Shown: positions 1 through 10,111 of the stretch, piece after piece | How positions within the stretch are numbered: position 1 is the first letter of the stretch | Layout of the letters: the number at the start of each line of letters is the position of its first letter | Assembly (NCBI RefSeq): GCF_900107095.1 | Contig: NZ_FNOR01000003.1 | Location: 62,001 to 126,000, forward strand | DNA: 64,000 nucleotides | Source: Collimonas sp. OK242 | GTDB lineage: Bacteria > Pseudomonadota > Gammaproteobacteria > Burkholderiales > Burkholderiaceae_D | Reading direction: 5' to 3' | Position numbers and translations under genes: made by a program | The notes under the pieces: generated by a model | Told to the model about the DNA's origin: nothing | Seen by the model: the letters and a program-made list of their open reading frames with translations, nothing else | Database searches by the model: none

Positions 1-146
1 GAGTAAGGAAGTAGTGCCATTTAGTAGTGCCAAGTTAAGCTCAAGCATGCCTGCAGCCCATCCAAGGTGCAGGCGGGCTTTAGCAAAACTTGCCATCACA
101 GGTAATTAAGTATTCATCGCAGACACAACTCAACCAGGAGACAAGA

Positions 147-1400
147 ATGAAACTGAGTCAAATAATAAAATCGGTATTCGCAACTACGGCGCTATTGTCC
201 AGCGCCGCCGCGGTTCACGCGGCAGAAGTCGAAGTGCTTCATTACTGGACCTCGGGCGGCGAAGCCAAATCGGTCGCCGAATTGAAAAAAATCATGGAAG
301 CCAAGGGCGTGACCTGGAAGGATTTTGCAGTTGCCGGCGGCGCCGGTGAAAACGCAACTACCGCGCTGAAAGCCCGCGTCATCGCCGGCAGCCCTCCGAC
401 AGCGGCACAGATCAAAGGCCCGTCGATCCAGGAATGGGGCCAGGAAGGCGTGCTGGCCAATATCGATGCTGCAGCTACCGCAGGCAAATGGGATGCGCTG
501 TTGCCGAAAGTCGTCTCCAACACGATGAAGTACCAAGGTCACTACGTGGCGGCGCCGGTCAACGTGCACCGCGTCAACTGGCTCTGGATCAATCCTGAAG
601 TCCTGAAAAAAGCCGGCGCCAAAACGCCGACTACCTGGCCTGAATTCTTTGACGCCGCAGACAAGATCCAGAAAGCCGGTTTTGTCGCTATCGCCCACGG
701 CGGCCAGCCTTGGCAAGATGCGACGGTATTTGAAACCGTTGCGCTGGGCGTAGGCGGCGCCGATTTCTACAACAAGGCCCTGGTCAAGCTCGATCCGGCA
801 ACCCTGACCGGTCCAACCATGATCAAGACCTTCGACACGCTGGGCAAGATCAAGGGTTATATCGACAAGAACGCAGCAGGCCGCGACTGGAACCTGGCGA
901 CCGCGATGGTCATCAACGGCAAGGCTGGCATGCAATTCATGGGCGACTGGGCGAAAGGCGAATTCACCGCTGCCGGTAAACAACCAGGCAAGGACTACCT
1001 GTGCGTAGCAGCGCCTGGCACCGACAAGTCATACACCTACAACATCGATTCGATCGCCATGTTCAAGGTCAAGAATCCTGATTCGCAAAAAGCTCAGCTG
1101 ACTCTGGCAACCGCCATCATGAGCCCTGAGTTCCAGGAAATCTTCAATTTGAACAAGGGTTCGATCCCTGTGCGTCCTGATATCCCGCGCACAAAATTCG
1201 ACAGCTGCGCCGTCAAGTCGATGGACGACATGGCTTCGTCCAGCAAAGCCGGCACACTGGAGCCAAGCATGGCGCATGGCATGGCAGTCAATTCTGCGGT
1301 GCAAGGTGCTATTCTTGACGTGGTTTCCAAGTTCATGAATTCGAACATGAGCTCGCAAGCTGCGGCACAGGCCCTGGCAAAAGCGGCAAAGACGCAATAA
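147..1400 (+). CDS. Sugar ABC transporter substrate-binding protein (GtsA-like)
   Basis: Periplasmic binding protein of 417 aa that captures a sugar for the permease and ATPase genes downstream. The ATG at 147 follows a good ribosome site (CAGGAGACAAGA) and opens a classic Sec signal peptide ending in VHAAEV. An upstream TTG at 90 would put 19 residues before the signal and is rejected. The mature start [15 protein letters not shown] and the pattern of family-1 extracellular solute-binding proteins resemble the glucose/mannose binder GtsA of pseudomonads. Glucose or mannose is therefore the best guess for the ligand, by family resemblance only. First gene of a four-gene operon, separated from the permeases by 220 bp. 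Confidence 0.9.
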   Translation: MKLSQIIKSVFATTALLSSAAAVHAAEVEVLHYWTSGGEAKSVAELKKIMEAKGVTWKDFAVAGGAGENATTALKARVIAGSPPTAAQIKGPSIQEWGQEGVLANIDAAATAGKWDALLPKVVSNTMKYQGHYVAAPVNVHRVNWLWINPEVLKKAGAKTPTTWPEFFDAADKIQKAGFVAIAHGGQPWQDATVFETVALGVGGADFYNKALVKLDPATLTGPTMIKTFDTLGKIKGYIDKNAAGRDWNLATAMVINGKAGMQFMGDWAKGEFTAAGKQPGKDYLCVAAPGTDKSYTYNIDSIAMFKVKNPDSQKAQLTLATAIMSPEFQEIFNLNKGSIPVRPDIPRTKFDSCAVKSMDDMASSSKAGTLEPSMAHGMAVNSAVQGAILDVVSKFMNSNMSSQAAAQALAKAAKTQ

Positions 1401-1493
1401 GTGTAATTGCTTGATAGTTGTTGATGTATTTTATTTAATATTATTTAAATATCATTTACACATCATTTGTTCAATAGCGTAACAAGAGCAGGG

Positions 1494-1520
1494 GCCGAAG
1501 CGAGTAAGATCGTCTTCGGC
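1494..1520 (+). terminator. Stem-loop between binding-protein and permease genes
   Basis: GCCGAAG (1494-1500) pairs with CTTCGGC (1514-1520). There is no T-run, so this is more likely a 3' mRNA-stabilising or attenuating hairpin, as is common after abundant binding-protein genes, than a full terminator. The stretch 1401-1490 before it is AT-rich and non-coding. Confidence 0.35.
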
Positions 1521-1620
1521 GCCCGCCGCGCATGAAGAAATAGCAGCGCCACTGCTGTTAAGCTGTGCTTCCTAAGCTTTACTTCTTGCGCCGGCTCCGA
1601 TCCTGCTTCAGGAGACTTGC

Positions 1621-2574
1621 ATGTCCGATCACACCCTCCCCTATACAGCTGCCGCTGTCGGGAGTACAAGCAACACGCCCAAGCAGCAAGGGCGCATTGC
1701 GGCAATCGCCGATGCCTGGTTACCACGCATCGTACTGTCGCCCACCATCATCCTGTCGCTGGTCTTTGTATATGGCTTCATTGGCGTCACTGCCTGGTTG
1801 TCGCTGACCAATTCACGGATGCTGCCGAACTACGAAATTTCCGGCTTCAATCAATATGTCACGCTGTTCGGCCTGGATCGCTGGTGGGTCGCCGCCGCCA
1901 ACCTGGGCATCTTCGGCGGCTTGTTCATTCTGTTCTGCCTGGCCATCGGCCTCATCATGGCGATCTTCCTGGACCAGAGAATCCGCGCCGAAGGTGCATT
2001 GCGCGCGATCTACCTGTATCCGATGGCGCTCTCGTTCATCGTAACCGGCGCCGCCTGGAAGTGGATTTTGAATCCGGGCCTGGGCCTGGAAAAAATGATG
2101 CACGACTGGGGCTTCGCCAATTTCCATTTCGACTGGCTGGTGAATTCCGATTTTTCGATCTATACGGTAGTGATCGCCGGCGTCTGGCAATCCTCCGGAT
2201 TCGTGATGGCCTTGTTCCTGGCCGGCCTGCGCGGCATCGACGACAGCATCATCAAAGCTGCCATGGTCGACGGCGCCAGCTTGCCGACCATCTATCGGCG
2301 CATCGTGATTCCGGCGCTGCGGCCGGTATTCTTCAGCGTGTTGCTGGTGCTGGCCCATATCGCCATCAAGAGCTTTGACTTGGTCATGGCGCTGACCGCA
2401 GGCGGTCCCGGAACCTCTTCCGACCTGCCGGCAATTTTCATGTATCAGTTTTCCTTCTCACGCGGTCAGCTTGGATTAGGCGCAGCCTCAGCCATGATGA
2501 TGCTGGCAACCGTACTGGCAGTGCTGGTGCCCATGATGTACCTGGAAACCAAAGGAGCGCGCAATGGCCGCTAA
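1621..2574 (+). CDS. Sugar ABC transporter permease, first subunit (GtsB-like)
   Basis: Inner-membrane permease of 317 aa, MalF/UgpA type. The ATG at 1621 follows a ribosome site (CAGGAGACTTGC). After a cytoplasmic N-terminus of about 30 residues come six hydrophobic segments. The EAA loop that contacts the ATPase is near residues 217-240 (KAAMVDGASLPTIYRRIVIP). Together with the next gene it forms the transmembrane pore for the substrate delivered by the protein at 147. Its last 11 bases overlap the next gene, which indicates translational coupling. The sugar specificity cannot be read from the permease. Confidence 0.9.
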   Translation: MSDHTLPYTAAAVGSTSNTPKQQGRIAAIADAWLPRIVLSPTIILSLVFVYGFIGVTAWLSLTNSRMLPNYEISGFNQYVTLFGLDRWWVAAANLGIFGGLFILFCLAIGLIMAIFLDQRIRAEGALRAIYLYPMALSFIVTGAAWKWILNPGLGLEKMMHDWGFANFHFDWLVNSDFSIYTVVIAGVWQSSGFVMALFLAGLRGIDDSIIKAAMVDGASLPTIYRRIVIPALRPVFFSVLLVLAHIAIKSFDLVMALTAGGPGTSSDLPAIFMYQFSFSRGQLGLGAASAMMMLATVLAVLVPMMYLETKGARNGR

Positions 2575-3457
2575 CAGCACCAGCAACACCATCTATAACG
2601 AAAACAGCAAGCTCAGCGTCGGCCGCGTAGTGATTTACGGCCTGCTGATTTTGTGCGCGCTATACTATCTGGCGCCGCTGTATGTGATGTTGAGCACCTC
2701 GGTAAAAACCCTGGACGAAATCCGTTCCGGCAATTTGCTGTCGTTGCCGATGTCGCCGACCGGCGCTGCCTGGGGCAAAGCATGGAGCACTGCGTGCACC
2801 GGTGTCGACTGTAACGGCCTGGAGCCGTTTTTCTGGAACTCGATCAAGATATCGGTGCCGGCCGTCTTGATTTCAACCCTGCTCGGTTCGCTTAACGGCT
2901 ACGTGCTGGCGCACTGGCGCTTCCGCGGTTCGGAAGTCCTGTTCACGGCCTTGATGGTGGGTTGTTTCATTCCATTCCAGGTCGTGATCCTGCCGATGGC
3001 GCGCCTGCTGGGCACCGTCAACCTGGCCAACACCACAACCGGCCTGGTATTTGTCCATATCGTCTACGGTATCGCCTTTACCACGCTGTTCTTCCGCAAT
3101 TACTACGTAACGGTGCCGGAAGAGCTGGTCAAGGCGGCAAGAATCGATGGTGCGGGCTTCTTCATGACCTATCGCAAAATCATTTTCCCCTTGTCGCTGC
3201 CGATTTTCATGGTCTGCTTCATCTGGCAATTCACGCAAATCTGGAACGACTTCCTGTTCGGCGTGGTGTTCGGCGGCTCCGATGCCAAGCCGGTCACGGT
3301 TGCGTTGAACAACCTGGTCAATACATCTACCGGCGTCACCGAATACAACGTCAACATGGCGGCGGCGATCATTGCCGCGCTGCCGACCTTGGTGGTGTAT
3401 CTGCTGGCTGGTAAATACTTTGTGCGCGGCCTGACTGCTGGTGCGGTCAAGGGTTGA
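2564..3457 (+). CDS. Sugar ABC transporter permease, second subunit (GtsC-like)
   Basis: Inner-membrane permease of 297 aa, MalG/UgpE type, partner of the preceding permease. It shows about six membrane segments and an EAA motif around residues 190-210 (VKAARIDGAGFFMTYRKIIF). The start ATG lies inside the 3' end of the preceding gene, in a different frame. The C-terminus (KYFVRGLTAGAVKG) is typical of the MalG-like family. Same operon as the genes at 147-4630. Confidence 0.9.
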   Translation: MAANSTSNTIYNENSKLSVGRVVIYGLLILCALYYLAPLYVMLSTSVKTLDEIRSGNLLSLPMSPTGAAWGKAWSTACTGVDCNGLEPFFWNSIKISVPAVLISTLLGSLNGYVLAHWRFRGSEVLFTALMVGCFIPFQVVILPMARLLGTVNLANTTTGLVFVHIVYGIAFTTLFFRNYYVTVPEELVKAARIDGAGFFMTYRKIIFPLSLPIFMVCFIWQFTQIWNDFLFGVVFGGSDAKPVTVALNNLVNTSTGVTEYNVNMAAAIIAALPTLVVYLLAGKYFVRGLTAGAVKG

Positions 3458-3484
3458 GAATAAAATTTAAGGAATGATTTAATA

Positions 3485-4630
3485 ATGGCAAGCTTATCAA
3501 TTCGCAATGTGCGCAAGGTCTACCCGAACGGCAATGAAGTCCTCAAGGGCATCGACCTGGAAATCGAAGACGGCCAGTTTCTGATCCTGGTCGGCGGCTC
3601 CGGCTGCGGCAAATCAACCCTGCTGAACATGATCGCCGGACTCGAAACGGTGTCCGAGGGACAGATCATGATCGGCGACCGCTGCGTCAACGATGTGCCG
3701 CCCAAAGAGCGCGACATCGCCATGGTGTTCCAGTCCTACGCCTTGTATCCGACCATGACGGTGCGCGAGAACATTTCGTTTGGCCTGGGCATCCGCAAGG
3801 TACCGAAAGCGGAACAAAAGCAGATCGTCGAACGCGTCGCCACCACGCTGCAAATCACGCATCTGCTGGATCGCAAGCCGGCGCTGTTGTCCGGCGGTCA
3901 ACGGCAGCGCGTCGCCATGGGCCGCGCCATCGCACGCGACCCATCCCTGTTCCTGTTCGACGAACCGCTGTCCAACCTGGACGCCAAGCTGCGGGTCGAG
4001 ATGCGCGCGGAAATCAAGCTGATGCATCAGCGCCTGGGCAGCACCATCGTGTATGTCACGCATGACCAGATTGAAGCGATGACCCTGGGCGACCGCATCG
4101 CCGTGATGAAAGACGGCGTGGTGCAGCAGTTCGGCAGTCCGCAAGAAATCTATGACAACCCTAGCAACCTGTTCGTGGCCGGCTTCATCGGCTCGCCGTC
4201 AATGAATTTCATGCGCGGCAATCTGGTGGCGAATGGCCATGGTCCGGCATTCGAACTCGAGCATGCAGGGCAAAAAACCCTGCTGCCACTGGCGCCGGCG
4301 CAAGCACAAGATCCGAAAATCGCTTCCTGGATCGGCCGCGAAATCATCCTCGGCATCCGCCCGGAACACGTCACTGACGCTCAAAGCGCACGCGGTTCGG
4401 AATCCAATGACAGCCATGGCAACTATCATCCGACCGAAGTCGGCTGCACGGTGGAGCTGACTGAACCTACCGGCCCTGATACGCTGGTGTTTACCAACTT
4501 CAATAACGCCCGCGTAACTTGCCGTACGCATCCGCGTGCCGCGGCTAAACCTAAGGATCAGATGCAGCTGGCGTTCGACCTGTCGAAGGCAGTCCTGTTT
4601 GATGCCGAGACCGAGGACCGGATTCGCTGA
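3485..4630 (+). CDS. Sugar ABC transporter ATP-binding protein (MalK/UgpC family)
   Basis: ATPase of 381 aa that energises the transporter encoded upstream. Visible motifs are Walker [10 protein letters not shown] (about residue 38), signature [14 protein letters not shown] (about 137), Walker [13 protein letters not shown] (about 157) and the H-loop VYVTHDQ. The C-terminal 140 residues form the regulatory TOBE domain of MalK-type ATPases (GIRPEHV motif). Length matches MalK/UgpC/GtsD. Automated pipelines often label such proteins UgpC, but the operon points to a sugar, not glycerol-3-phosphate. It lies 27 bp after the second permease. Confidence 0.92.
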   Translation: MASLSIRNVRKVYPNGNEVLKGIDLEIEDGQFLILVGGSGCGKSTLLNMIAGLETVSEGQIMIGDRCVNDVPPKERDIAMVFQSYALYPTMTVRENISFGLGIRKVPKAEQKQIVERVATTLQITHLLDRKPALLSGGQRQRVAMGRAIARDPSLFLFDEPLSNLDAKLRVEMRAEIKLMHQRLGSTIVYVTHDQIEAMTLGDRIAVMKDGVVQQFGSPQEIYDNPSNLFVAGFIGSPSMNFMRGNLVANGHGPAFELEHAGQKTLLPLAPAQAQDPKIASWIGREIILGIRPEHVTDAQSARGSESNDSHGNYHPTEVGCTVELTEPTGPDTLVFTNFNNARVTCRTHPRAAAKPKDQMQLAFDLSKAVLFDAETEDRIR

Positions 4631-4672
4631 TGGCGTGAAGTAGTTCCATGACGTAGGCCCTGATGCAGGCTC

Positions 4673-4706
4673 GCCAGATCAGAATATAGGATATTGCTGA
4701 TCTGGC
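4673..4706. promoter_or_regulatory. Perfect 10-bp inverted repeat upstream of transaldolase
   Basis: GCCAGATCAG (4673-4682) and CTGATCTGGC (4697-4706) flank a 14-nt AT-rich centre. No T-run follows. It sits 43 bp after the ATPase gene and 120 bp before the transaldolase start, so it could be the operon's terminal hairpin or a regulator site. The sequence does not decide. Confidence 0.4.
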
Positions 4707-4826
4707 CATCTGCTCGTCGCTCCAACTGTGTTGGGCAAGCATAAATTGCGTAGAATGGCGGGAAAGTATTTCCACTGTCGTTCCGCGCCGCAATCCCAAC
4801 CAACAGTTCTGTTTTTCTACGCCGCC

Positions 4827-5762
4827 ATGAACCAACTCGAACAACTCAAGCAATTCACCACCATCGTTGCCGACACCGGCGACTTTCAGTCCATCCAGGC
4901 GTTTGCGCCGCGCGACGCCACCACCAATCCGTCGCTGATCCTGAAAGCGGTACAGAAGCCGGAGTACCAGCCGCTGCTGAGCCAGACAGTGAAGGCGCAC
5001 AGCCAGCAATCGACCACCGACATCATCGATCATTTGCTGATCACATTCGGCAAGGAGATCCTGAAAATCATTCCGGGCCGGGTTTCAACCGAAACCGATG
5101 CGCGCCTGTCGTTCAATACCCAAGGCACCATAGCCAAAGGGCACGCCCTGATCAAGCTGTATGAAGCCGCAGGCATAGACCGTGAACGCGTGCTGATCAA
5201 GATCGCCTCTACCTGGGAAGGCATACGCGCTGCCGAAGTGCTGCAGAAGGCCGGCATCCATTGCAACCTGACCTTGTTGTTTTCATTGCCGCAGGCAATT
5301 GCCTGCGCCGAAGCCAACGTGCAGCTGATCTCGCCATTCGTCGGCCGTATCTACGACTGGCACAAGAAATCCAGCGGCCAGGATTACATCGGCGCCGACG
5401 ATCCTGGCGTGCAGTCGGTCAAACAGATCTACAGCTATTTCCGCAAATACGGCTACGCCACCGAAGTCATGGGCGCCAGCTTCCGCAATACCTCGCAAAT
5501 CGTCGAACTGGCCGGTTGCGACCTGCTCACCATCAGTCCCGACCTGCTGCGGAATCTGGCGGAAAGCGATGCCCCGGTCAGCCGTAAACTCAGCCCGGAA
5601 GCCGCGCAACAGAGCACTCTGGAAAAAATCGACCTGGACGAAACCACTTTCCGCACCATGTTGAACGACGATGCAATGGCGACCGAAAAACTGGCGGAAG
5701 GCATACGCCAGTTCAGCACGGACGCAGTCAAGCTGGAAAAAATGGTAGACGCTTTGCGTTGA
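4827..5762 (+). CDS. tal: Transaldolase
   Basis: Cytosolic enzyme of 311 aa in the non-oxidative pentose-phosphate pathway. It moves a dihydroxyacetone unit between sedoheptulose-7-phosphate and glyceraldehyde-3-phosphate. Start chosen at ATGAACCAACTCGAAC, giving [20 protein letters not shown], which is the normal TalB N-terminus. An upstream in-frame TTG would add 33 unlikely residues. Family marks are the [12 protein letters not shown] segment, the Schiff-base lysine in [12 protein letters not shown], and the FVGRIYDW and [10 protein letters not shown] segments. It follows a sugar transporter, which fits joint use in carbohydrate catabolism, but a 196-bp gap suggests its own promoter. Confidence 0.96.
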   Translation: MNQLEQLKQFTTIVADTGDFQSIQAFAPRDATTNPSLILKAVQKPEYQPLLSQTVKAHSQQSTTDIIDHLLITFGKEILKIIPGRVSTETDARLSFNTQGTIAKGHALIKLYEAAGIDRERVLIKIASTWEGIRAAEVLQKAGIHCNLTLLFSLPQAIACAEANVQLISPFVGRIYDWHKKSSGQDYIGADDPGVQSVKQIYSYFRKYGYATEVMGASFRNTSQIVELAGCDLLTISPDLLRNLAESDAPVSRKLSPEAAQQSTLEKIDLDETTFRTMLNDDAMATEKLAEGIRQFSTDAVKLEKMVDALR

Positions 5763-5801
5763 TGATCGCCAGCGCCGGCAGGCACATCGCTGCGATGTTA
5801 T

Positions 5802-5840
5802 AAAAAAATGGCCTCAATTCACATTGAGGCCATTTTTTTT
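5802..5840. terminator. Bidirectional rho-independent terminator (tal / purU)
   Basis: ATGGCCTCAAT pairs with ATTGAGGCCAT around a short loop, with an A-run before and a T-run after. It can therefore end transcripts from both strands. It lies between the convergent tal and purU genes. Confidence 0.92.
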
Positions 5841-5862
5841 CGCTGCTTGCTTATTTATTTGC

Positions 5863-6732
5863 TTACTTGAACACCACCGTCTTGTGCCCGTTGAGCAAAA
5901 TCCTGTGCTCGATAAACCATTTCACCGCTCTCGCCAGCACCACGCATTCAACGTCGCGCCCGATTGCGGTCAAGGTCTCAGGTTCCATCGCGTGATCAAC
6001 CCGTGCCACGTCCTGTTCGATGATCGGACCTTCATCCAGGTCGCCGGTGACGAAATGGGCGGTGGCGCCGATCAGCTTCACGCCGCGATCATGCGCCTGG
6101 TAGTAGGGTTTGGCGCCTTTGAAACTAGGCAAGAAGGAATGATGGATATTGATTGCCCGCCCCGTCAGCGCAGTGCACATGGCCGGCGACAGGATTTGCA
6201 TATAGCGCGCCAACACCACCAGATCGATATTATTGCCCTCGACAATTTCCATCACCCGCGCTTCCTGCGCCTGTTTGGCTGCAGCTGATGCACCTGCGGC
6301 CAATGGCAGATGGTGGAAGGGAATGTTATAGCTGGCGGCCAGCTGATAAAAATCCGTGTGATTCGACACGATTGCCGAAATTTCCACCGGCAGCAAGCCG
6401 CTCTTGTAGCGGAACAGCAAATCATTCAGGCAATGGCCGATTTTCGACACCATCAGCATCATGCGCGGCTTCTTGTGCGCATCATGCAATTGCCAATGCA
6501 TTTGCATGGTATCGCCCAGGGAGGAAAATTCTGCCCTCAGGCGCTCGTCGGTAACCGTTGCATCCTCGCAGGAGAAATGCACGCGCATGAAAAACAGTGC
6601 GGACTGGGCGTCGCCAAACTGGGCTGAATCGATGATATTGCAACCGTGGTCCGCCAGAAAACCGGAGACGCGATGGACGATTCCGCGCTGATCGAGGCAG
6701 GACAAGGTGAGAATGTATTCTGGATAGCTCAT
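5863..6732 (-). CDS. purU: Formyltetrahydrofolate deformylase
   Basis: Hydrolyses 10-formyl-THF to formate and THF, balancing one-carbon pools and feeding purine synthesis. It is 289 aa, the normal length. An N-terminal ACT domain (residues 1-85, YILTLSCLDQRGIVHRVSGF) is followed by a formyltransferase-like catalytic domain. The latter contains the segment SNHTDFYQLAASYNIPFHHL and the catalytic NIHHSFLPSFKGAKPY region. No strong ribosome site precedes the ATG. Monocistronic, convergent with tal. Confidence 0.95.
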   Translation of the reverse strand: MSYPEYILTLSCLDQRGIVHRVSGFLADHGCNIIDSAQFGDAQSALFFMRVHFSCEDATVTDERLRAEFSSLGDTMQMHWQLHDAHKKPRMMLMVSKIGHCLNDLLFRYKSGLLPVEISAIVSNHTDFYQLAASYNIPFHHLPLAAGASAAAKQAQEARVMEIVEGNNIDLVVLARYMQILSPAMCTALTGRAINIHHSFLPSFKGAKPYYQAHDRGVKLIGATAHFVTGDLDEGPIIEQDVARVDHAMEPETLTAIGRDVECVVLARAVKWFIEHRILLNGHKTVVFK

Positions 6733-6803
6733 GATTTTGTGTGAGGCGGGAAGCGCTTTAGCGTTGAGCCAAAAGCGCTATTGTCGCATGCCTGCCTGCA
6801 CAT

Positions 6804-6841
6804 GACAAAAAAACCAGGGTGGCTTGGTCGCCACTCTGGTC
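6804..6841 (-). terminator. Rho-independent terminator of the bactofilin gene
   Basis: Read on the minus strand, ACCAGAGTGGC pairs with GCCACCCTGGT (one G-T pair) and is followed directly by TTTTTTT. It is placed about 100 bp past the bactofilin stop. A second hairpin (CCGGCCGC / GCGGCCGG near 6883-6903) lies between them. Confidence 0.8.
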
Positions 6842-6943
6842 AATTGGTAAAAACAGCAACGGACAGGCAAAACCAGATAGTCCCGGCCGCTATCCGCGGC
6901 CGGTCAGCCTGAACGCTGACCTGGAGTTAACCAGAAATCAACT

Positions 6944-7471
6944 TTATGCTACCGCAGTAACCGCAGCCGGCTTGGCGCTGGCCGGGCTGCCTGTGCCTAC
7001 TTGCACTTCGCCGGTCAGTTGGCCGCCTTCTTCGATGACAACCTTGCCATAGCGGATTTTGCCGGAAACCTTGCCGGTCGAATAAATCACCAGCTTTTCG
7101 CGGACAGTCAGGTCGCCATCGAATTCGCCGTAGATTTCGGCCAGGTCGATTTCAGCCGAACCCTTGAATGCGCCTTTTTCCGCGATATGAATGACGCGCG
7201 AATTCATTGTCGCTTCAACCCGGCCTTCCACCACCAAGGTGTCGCAATCGGTGATCTCAACGCCCTTGAGTTTTATGTTCGGGCCGACGATCAGTTTGCT
7301 GCCGACCTCATTGGTGCTCGACGACGAGTGGCTGGCAGAAGTGCTCACAGGAGTGCTAGCCTTTGGAATGTTGGACGTGCCGCCGGAAGTCAGGTTGCTG
7401 CTGGCGCTGAATGGTGAATTAGGTGTCGGTGTTTCGCGCTTGCCGCCGAAAAATGTATCTGATTTAAGCAT
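6944..7471 (-). CDS. Bactofilin (polymer-forming cytoskeletal protein)
   Basis: A 175-aa bactofilin. The family forms cytoplasmic or membrane-associated filaments with roles in cell shape, envelope growth or localisation. The central segment, about residues 58-160, shows the repeating beta-helix pattern (LIVGPNIKLKGVEITDCDTLVVEGRVEA, with alternating glycines and hydrophobics). The flanks are Ser/Thr/Pro-rich and Ala/Pro-rich, as usual. Good ribosome site (AGGAGATCCC) before the ATG. It has no adjacent M23 peptidase gene, unlike many bactofilins, so its particular role cannot be inferred from context. Confidence 0.88.
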   Translation of the reverse strand: MLKSDTFFGGKRETPTPNSPFSASSNLTSGGTSNIPKASTPVSTSASHSSSSTNEVGSKLIVGPNIKLKGVEITDCDTLVVEGRVEATMNSRVIHIAEKGAFKGSAEIDLAEIYGEFDGDLTVREKLVIYSTGKVSGKIRYGKVVIEEGGQLTGEVQVGTGSPASAKPAAVTAVA

Positions 7472-7847
7472 GGGATCTCCTGGATGGTGTTGCGTGCACT
7501 AATGGGCCAGCGCTGCCACATAAAAAAATGAAAACAAAATAAGCAAATGACCGGGTGAGACAAAGTTGTAAGACAGAGGTCTCCAGCTTTCGAGAAGATC
7601 ATCCGCAAAAAGTTCATGCCTAAAATCATTAATTTGTAACTGTCGCTCAGACGCCGCAAGCGGAAAAATCGATTCCATCCGCTTTTGATTATCAATCATT
7701 TATCTTCTTCACGTATGAACAATAATCATGAGGCAAACATAAGCCAGCGCTTGATACTTCTATGACAATGCCGGCATGCGCTCCGCCGGCAAAGCGATGG
7801 CGGCAATGCGTTACAATCTTGGAATCCATTTCCGTTATCAAGAAAAA
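7472..7847. other. Divergent intergenic region, bactofilin / thyA
   Basis: 376 bp of AT-rich sequence between two divergent starts. It should hold both promoters. Short open frames on the minus strand (7390-7699) have no ribosome site or protein-like composition. I see no strong repeat or riboswitch-like fold. Confidence 0.6.
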
Positions 7848-8642
7848 ATGCGCCAATACCTAGATCTCATGCGTCATGTGCAACAACATGGCACTGTCAA
7901 AACCGACCGCACCGGCACCGGCACCCGCTCGGTATTCGGCTACCAGATGCGTTTCAATCTGCAAGACGGTTTTCCCTTGCTGACCACTAAAAAACTGCAT
8001 CTGCGATCGATCATCCATGAACTGATCTGGTTTCTGGCCGGCTCCACCAACATCCAGTATCTAAAAGACAATGATGTAAAAATCTGGGACGAATGGGCCG
8101 ACAGCGACGGCAACCTGGGACCGATCTACGGCTATCAATGGCGCTCCTGGCCAACCCCGGGCGGCGAACATATCGACCAGATCAAGCAAGTAGTTGAACA
8201 AATCAAGAACAATCCGGATTCGCGGCGGCTGATCGTCTCGGCCTGGAATGTCGCCGATATCCCGCAGATGAAACTGCCGCCCTGCCACGCCTTCTTTCAG
8301 TTTTATGTCGCCGACGGCAAGCTGTCTTGCCAGTTGTACCAGCGCAGCGCCGATATTTTCCTTGGCGTGCCTTTCAACATCGCATCCTACGCCTTGCTGA
8401 CCCATATGATGGCGCAGCAATGCGGGCTTGAGGCAGGCGACTTTATCTGGACTGGCGGCGATTGCCATTTGTATTCCAACCACACGGCGCAAGTCGAAGA
8501 GCAGTTGTCGCGCAAGCCTGGCCCGCTGCCGCGCCTGGAAATCAAGCGCCATCCCGAGTCGATTTTCGATTACCGCTTTGAGGATTTCGACATCGTCGAT
8601 TATCACCCGCAGGCGCACATCAAGGCGCCGGTGGCTGTGTAG
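7848..8642 (+). CDS. thyA: Thymidylate synthase
   Basis: Converts dUMP and methylene-THF to dTMP and DHF. The start at 7848 ([15 protein letters not shown]) gives 264 aa, equal to the E. coli enzyme. An upstream in-frame ATG at 7776 adds 24 residues not expected for the family. Key marks: the active-site cysteine in [12 protein letters not shown], the phosphate-binding arginines in [11 protein letters not shown] and [16 protein letters not shown], and the dUMP-binding [10 protein letters not shown]. The DHF it makes is recycled by FolA, encoded 12 kb downstream on the same strand. Convergent with the efflux gene 15 bp away. Confidence 0.97.
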   Translation: MRQYLDLMRHVQQHGTVKTDRTGTGTRSVFGYQMRFNLQDGFPLLTTKKLHLRSIIHELIWFLAGSTNIQYLKDNDVKIWDEWADSDGNLGPIYGYQWRSWPTPGGEHIDQIKQVVEQIKNNPDSRRLIVSAWNVADIPQMKLPPCHAFFQFYVADGKLSCQLYQRSADIFLGVPFNIASYALLTHMMAQQCGLEAGDFIWTGGDCHLYSNHTAQVEEQLSRKPGPLPRLEIKRHPESIFDYRFEDFDIVDYHPQAHIKAPVAV

Positions 8643-8657
8643 TCAGACTTTGGCTTA

Positions 8658-10100
8658 CTAGCTGCCCCGCGTCGGCTCGACAGCGGGTTTGCCGGCAGGC
8701 ACATCCTGCCAGCCCCCGCCCAGGGCTTTGTAGAGCGACACGGTGGCTTTCAGGCGCTTCAGCTTGATCTGGCCGAGTTCGTTCTGCACTTCCGACAACG
8801 AGCGCTGGGTATCCAGCACCGTCATCAGATCCTCGGCGCCGACACGATAGCGAATTTCGGATAGATCGAAAGCAAAGCGTGCCTGCTCCATTTCCGTGAC
8901 TTTCAGCTGGCGTTGTTCATCCAGGCTGCGGATCTGTCCCAACGCGGTGTCGACTTCGGACAGCGCGGCAATCACGGTCGAACGATAGATCTGCACCAGC
9001 TCCTGCTTCTGCGCAAGCGCCAGGTCACGCTGGCTGTTGAGGCGGCCGGCGTCGAAAATAGGCGCGACCAGTCCGGCACCCAGATTGACCAGCATGTTGG
9101 GGCCGTTAAACAGCGACAGCAACGCATTGCTTTGGCCGCCGGCCGAGCCGGTCAGACGGATGCTGGGAAACAGGGCGGCGCGCGCAGCGGCGACGTTAGC
9201 GTTGGCCGCTGCCAGCTCAGCTTCGGCATGACGGATATCCGGACGGCGCGACAGCAGTTCCGACGGCAAACCCGGGGTTACCTGCGGCAGCAGAATCTTG
9301 GCCAGCCCTGGTTCGTTGACCGTAAACGTCTGAGGCGGGCGCCCCAGCAAAATCGCCAGCGCAGTCTGCGCTTCGCGCTCCTGCTGTTTGAGATCGGGAA
9401 TCACGGCTTTTTGCCCGGCCACCGCCGAGCGCTGCCGCGCCAGATCCAGCGGCGATGCCGAGCCGGCGCGGCTTTGCGCCGCTACCAGTTTCAGCACGCG
9501 CTCTGCATTGTCGACGTTTTTCTGGGCGATTTCGATCCGGTCGCGCAGCGATAACACCTGCAGATAAGTCGATACGATACCGCTGGTGACGGTCAACGCC
9601 ACCGTTTCCCGGTCATAGCGATTCGCTTGCAAAGACGCTTCGGCAGCTACCAGTCCGGCTCTGTTTTTGCCCCAGAAATCAACTTCGTAGCCGATTTCAA
9701 GCAAGCCGCTGGTAGAGGTGACGGCACTGCCGCTGGAAGCCAGCGGCAGCGCGCGATTGACGCTGGTTGAAAAGTCCGCGTTCGGCAGCAACGGGGCGCC
9801 GGCAATCCGTGCTTGCGCTTCGGCTTGCCGCACACGCGAGATGGCCGCGGCAATTTCCAGATTGCTGGCCTGCCCTTGCGTCACCAGCAGGCTCAACTCA
9901 TCGCTGCCAAACAGCTTCCACCAGCCGCTGTCGGGCCAGTCCTGCTCGCCGTTGTTGGCGGACAGATCCCAGCTTTGGGGAATTTCGACGCTGGGAGTCG
10001 CTTCCCGAATCTGAACCTGGTTTGCACACGCGCTCAGCAACAGCAAGACGCTGGCACAAGCGGCAGCGGCGGGCCAGCGGCGACGAGAGAAATGATCCAT
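8658..10100 (-). CDS. Outer-membrane efflux lipoprotein (NodT/TolC family)
   Basis: 480-aa outer-membrane channel of a tripartite exporter. A lipoprotein signal is clear: ASVLLLLSACANQ has Cys as the first mature residue. Two repeats of the outer-membrane efflux domain follow (SRVRQAEAQARIAGAPLLPN and its partner RRPDIRHAEAELAAANANVA). The start at 10100 has GAGGGA spaced 7 nt upstream. A TTG at 10115 lies inside the ribosome site and is rejected. It is the last gene of a three-gene operon, 11 bp after the adaptor gene. Confidence 0.9.
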   Translation of the reverse strand: MDHFSRRRWPAAAACASVLLLLSACANQVQIREATPSVEIPQSWDLSANNGEQDWPDSGWWKLFGSDELSLLVTQGQASNLEIAAAISRVRQAEAQARIAGAPLLPNADFSTSVNRALPLASSGSAVTSTSGLLEIGYEVDFWGKNRAGLVAAEASLQANRYDRETVALTVTSGIVSTYLQVLSLRDRIEIAQKNVDNAERVLKLVAAQSRAGSASPLDLARQRSAVAGQKAVIPDLKQQEREAQTALAILLGRPPQTFTVNEPGLAKILLPQVTPGLPSELLSRRPDIRHAEAELAAANANVAAARAALFPSIRLTGSAGGQSNALLSLFNGPNMLVNLGAGLVAPIFDAGRLNSQRDLALAQKQELVQIYRSTVIAALSEVDTALGQIRSLDEQRQLKVTEMEQARFAFDLSEIRYRVGAEDLMTVLDTQRSLSEVQNELGQIKLKRLKATVSLYKALGGGWQDVPAGKPAVEPTRGS

Positions 10101-10111
10101 ATGCAATTCCC

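Noticed and set aside
1-146. Gene or RNA at the left window edge
   Set aside because: No frame, hairpin or RNA signature beyond the ribosome site of the first gene.
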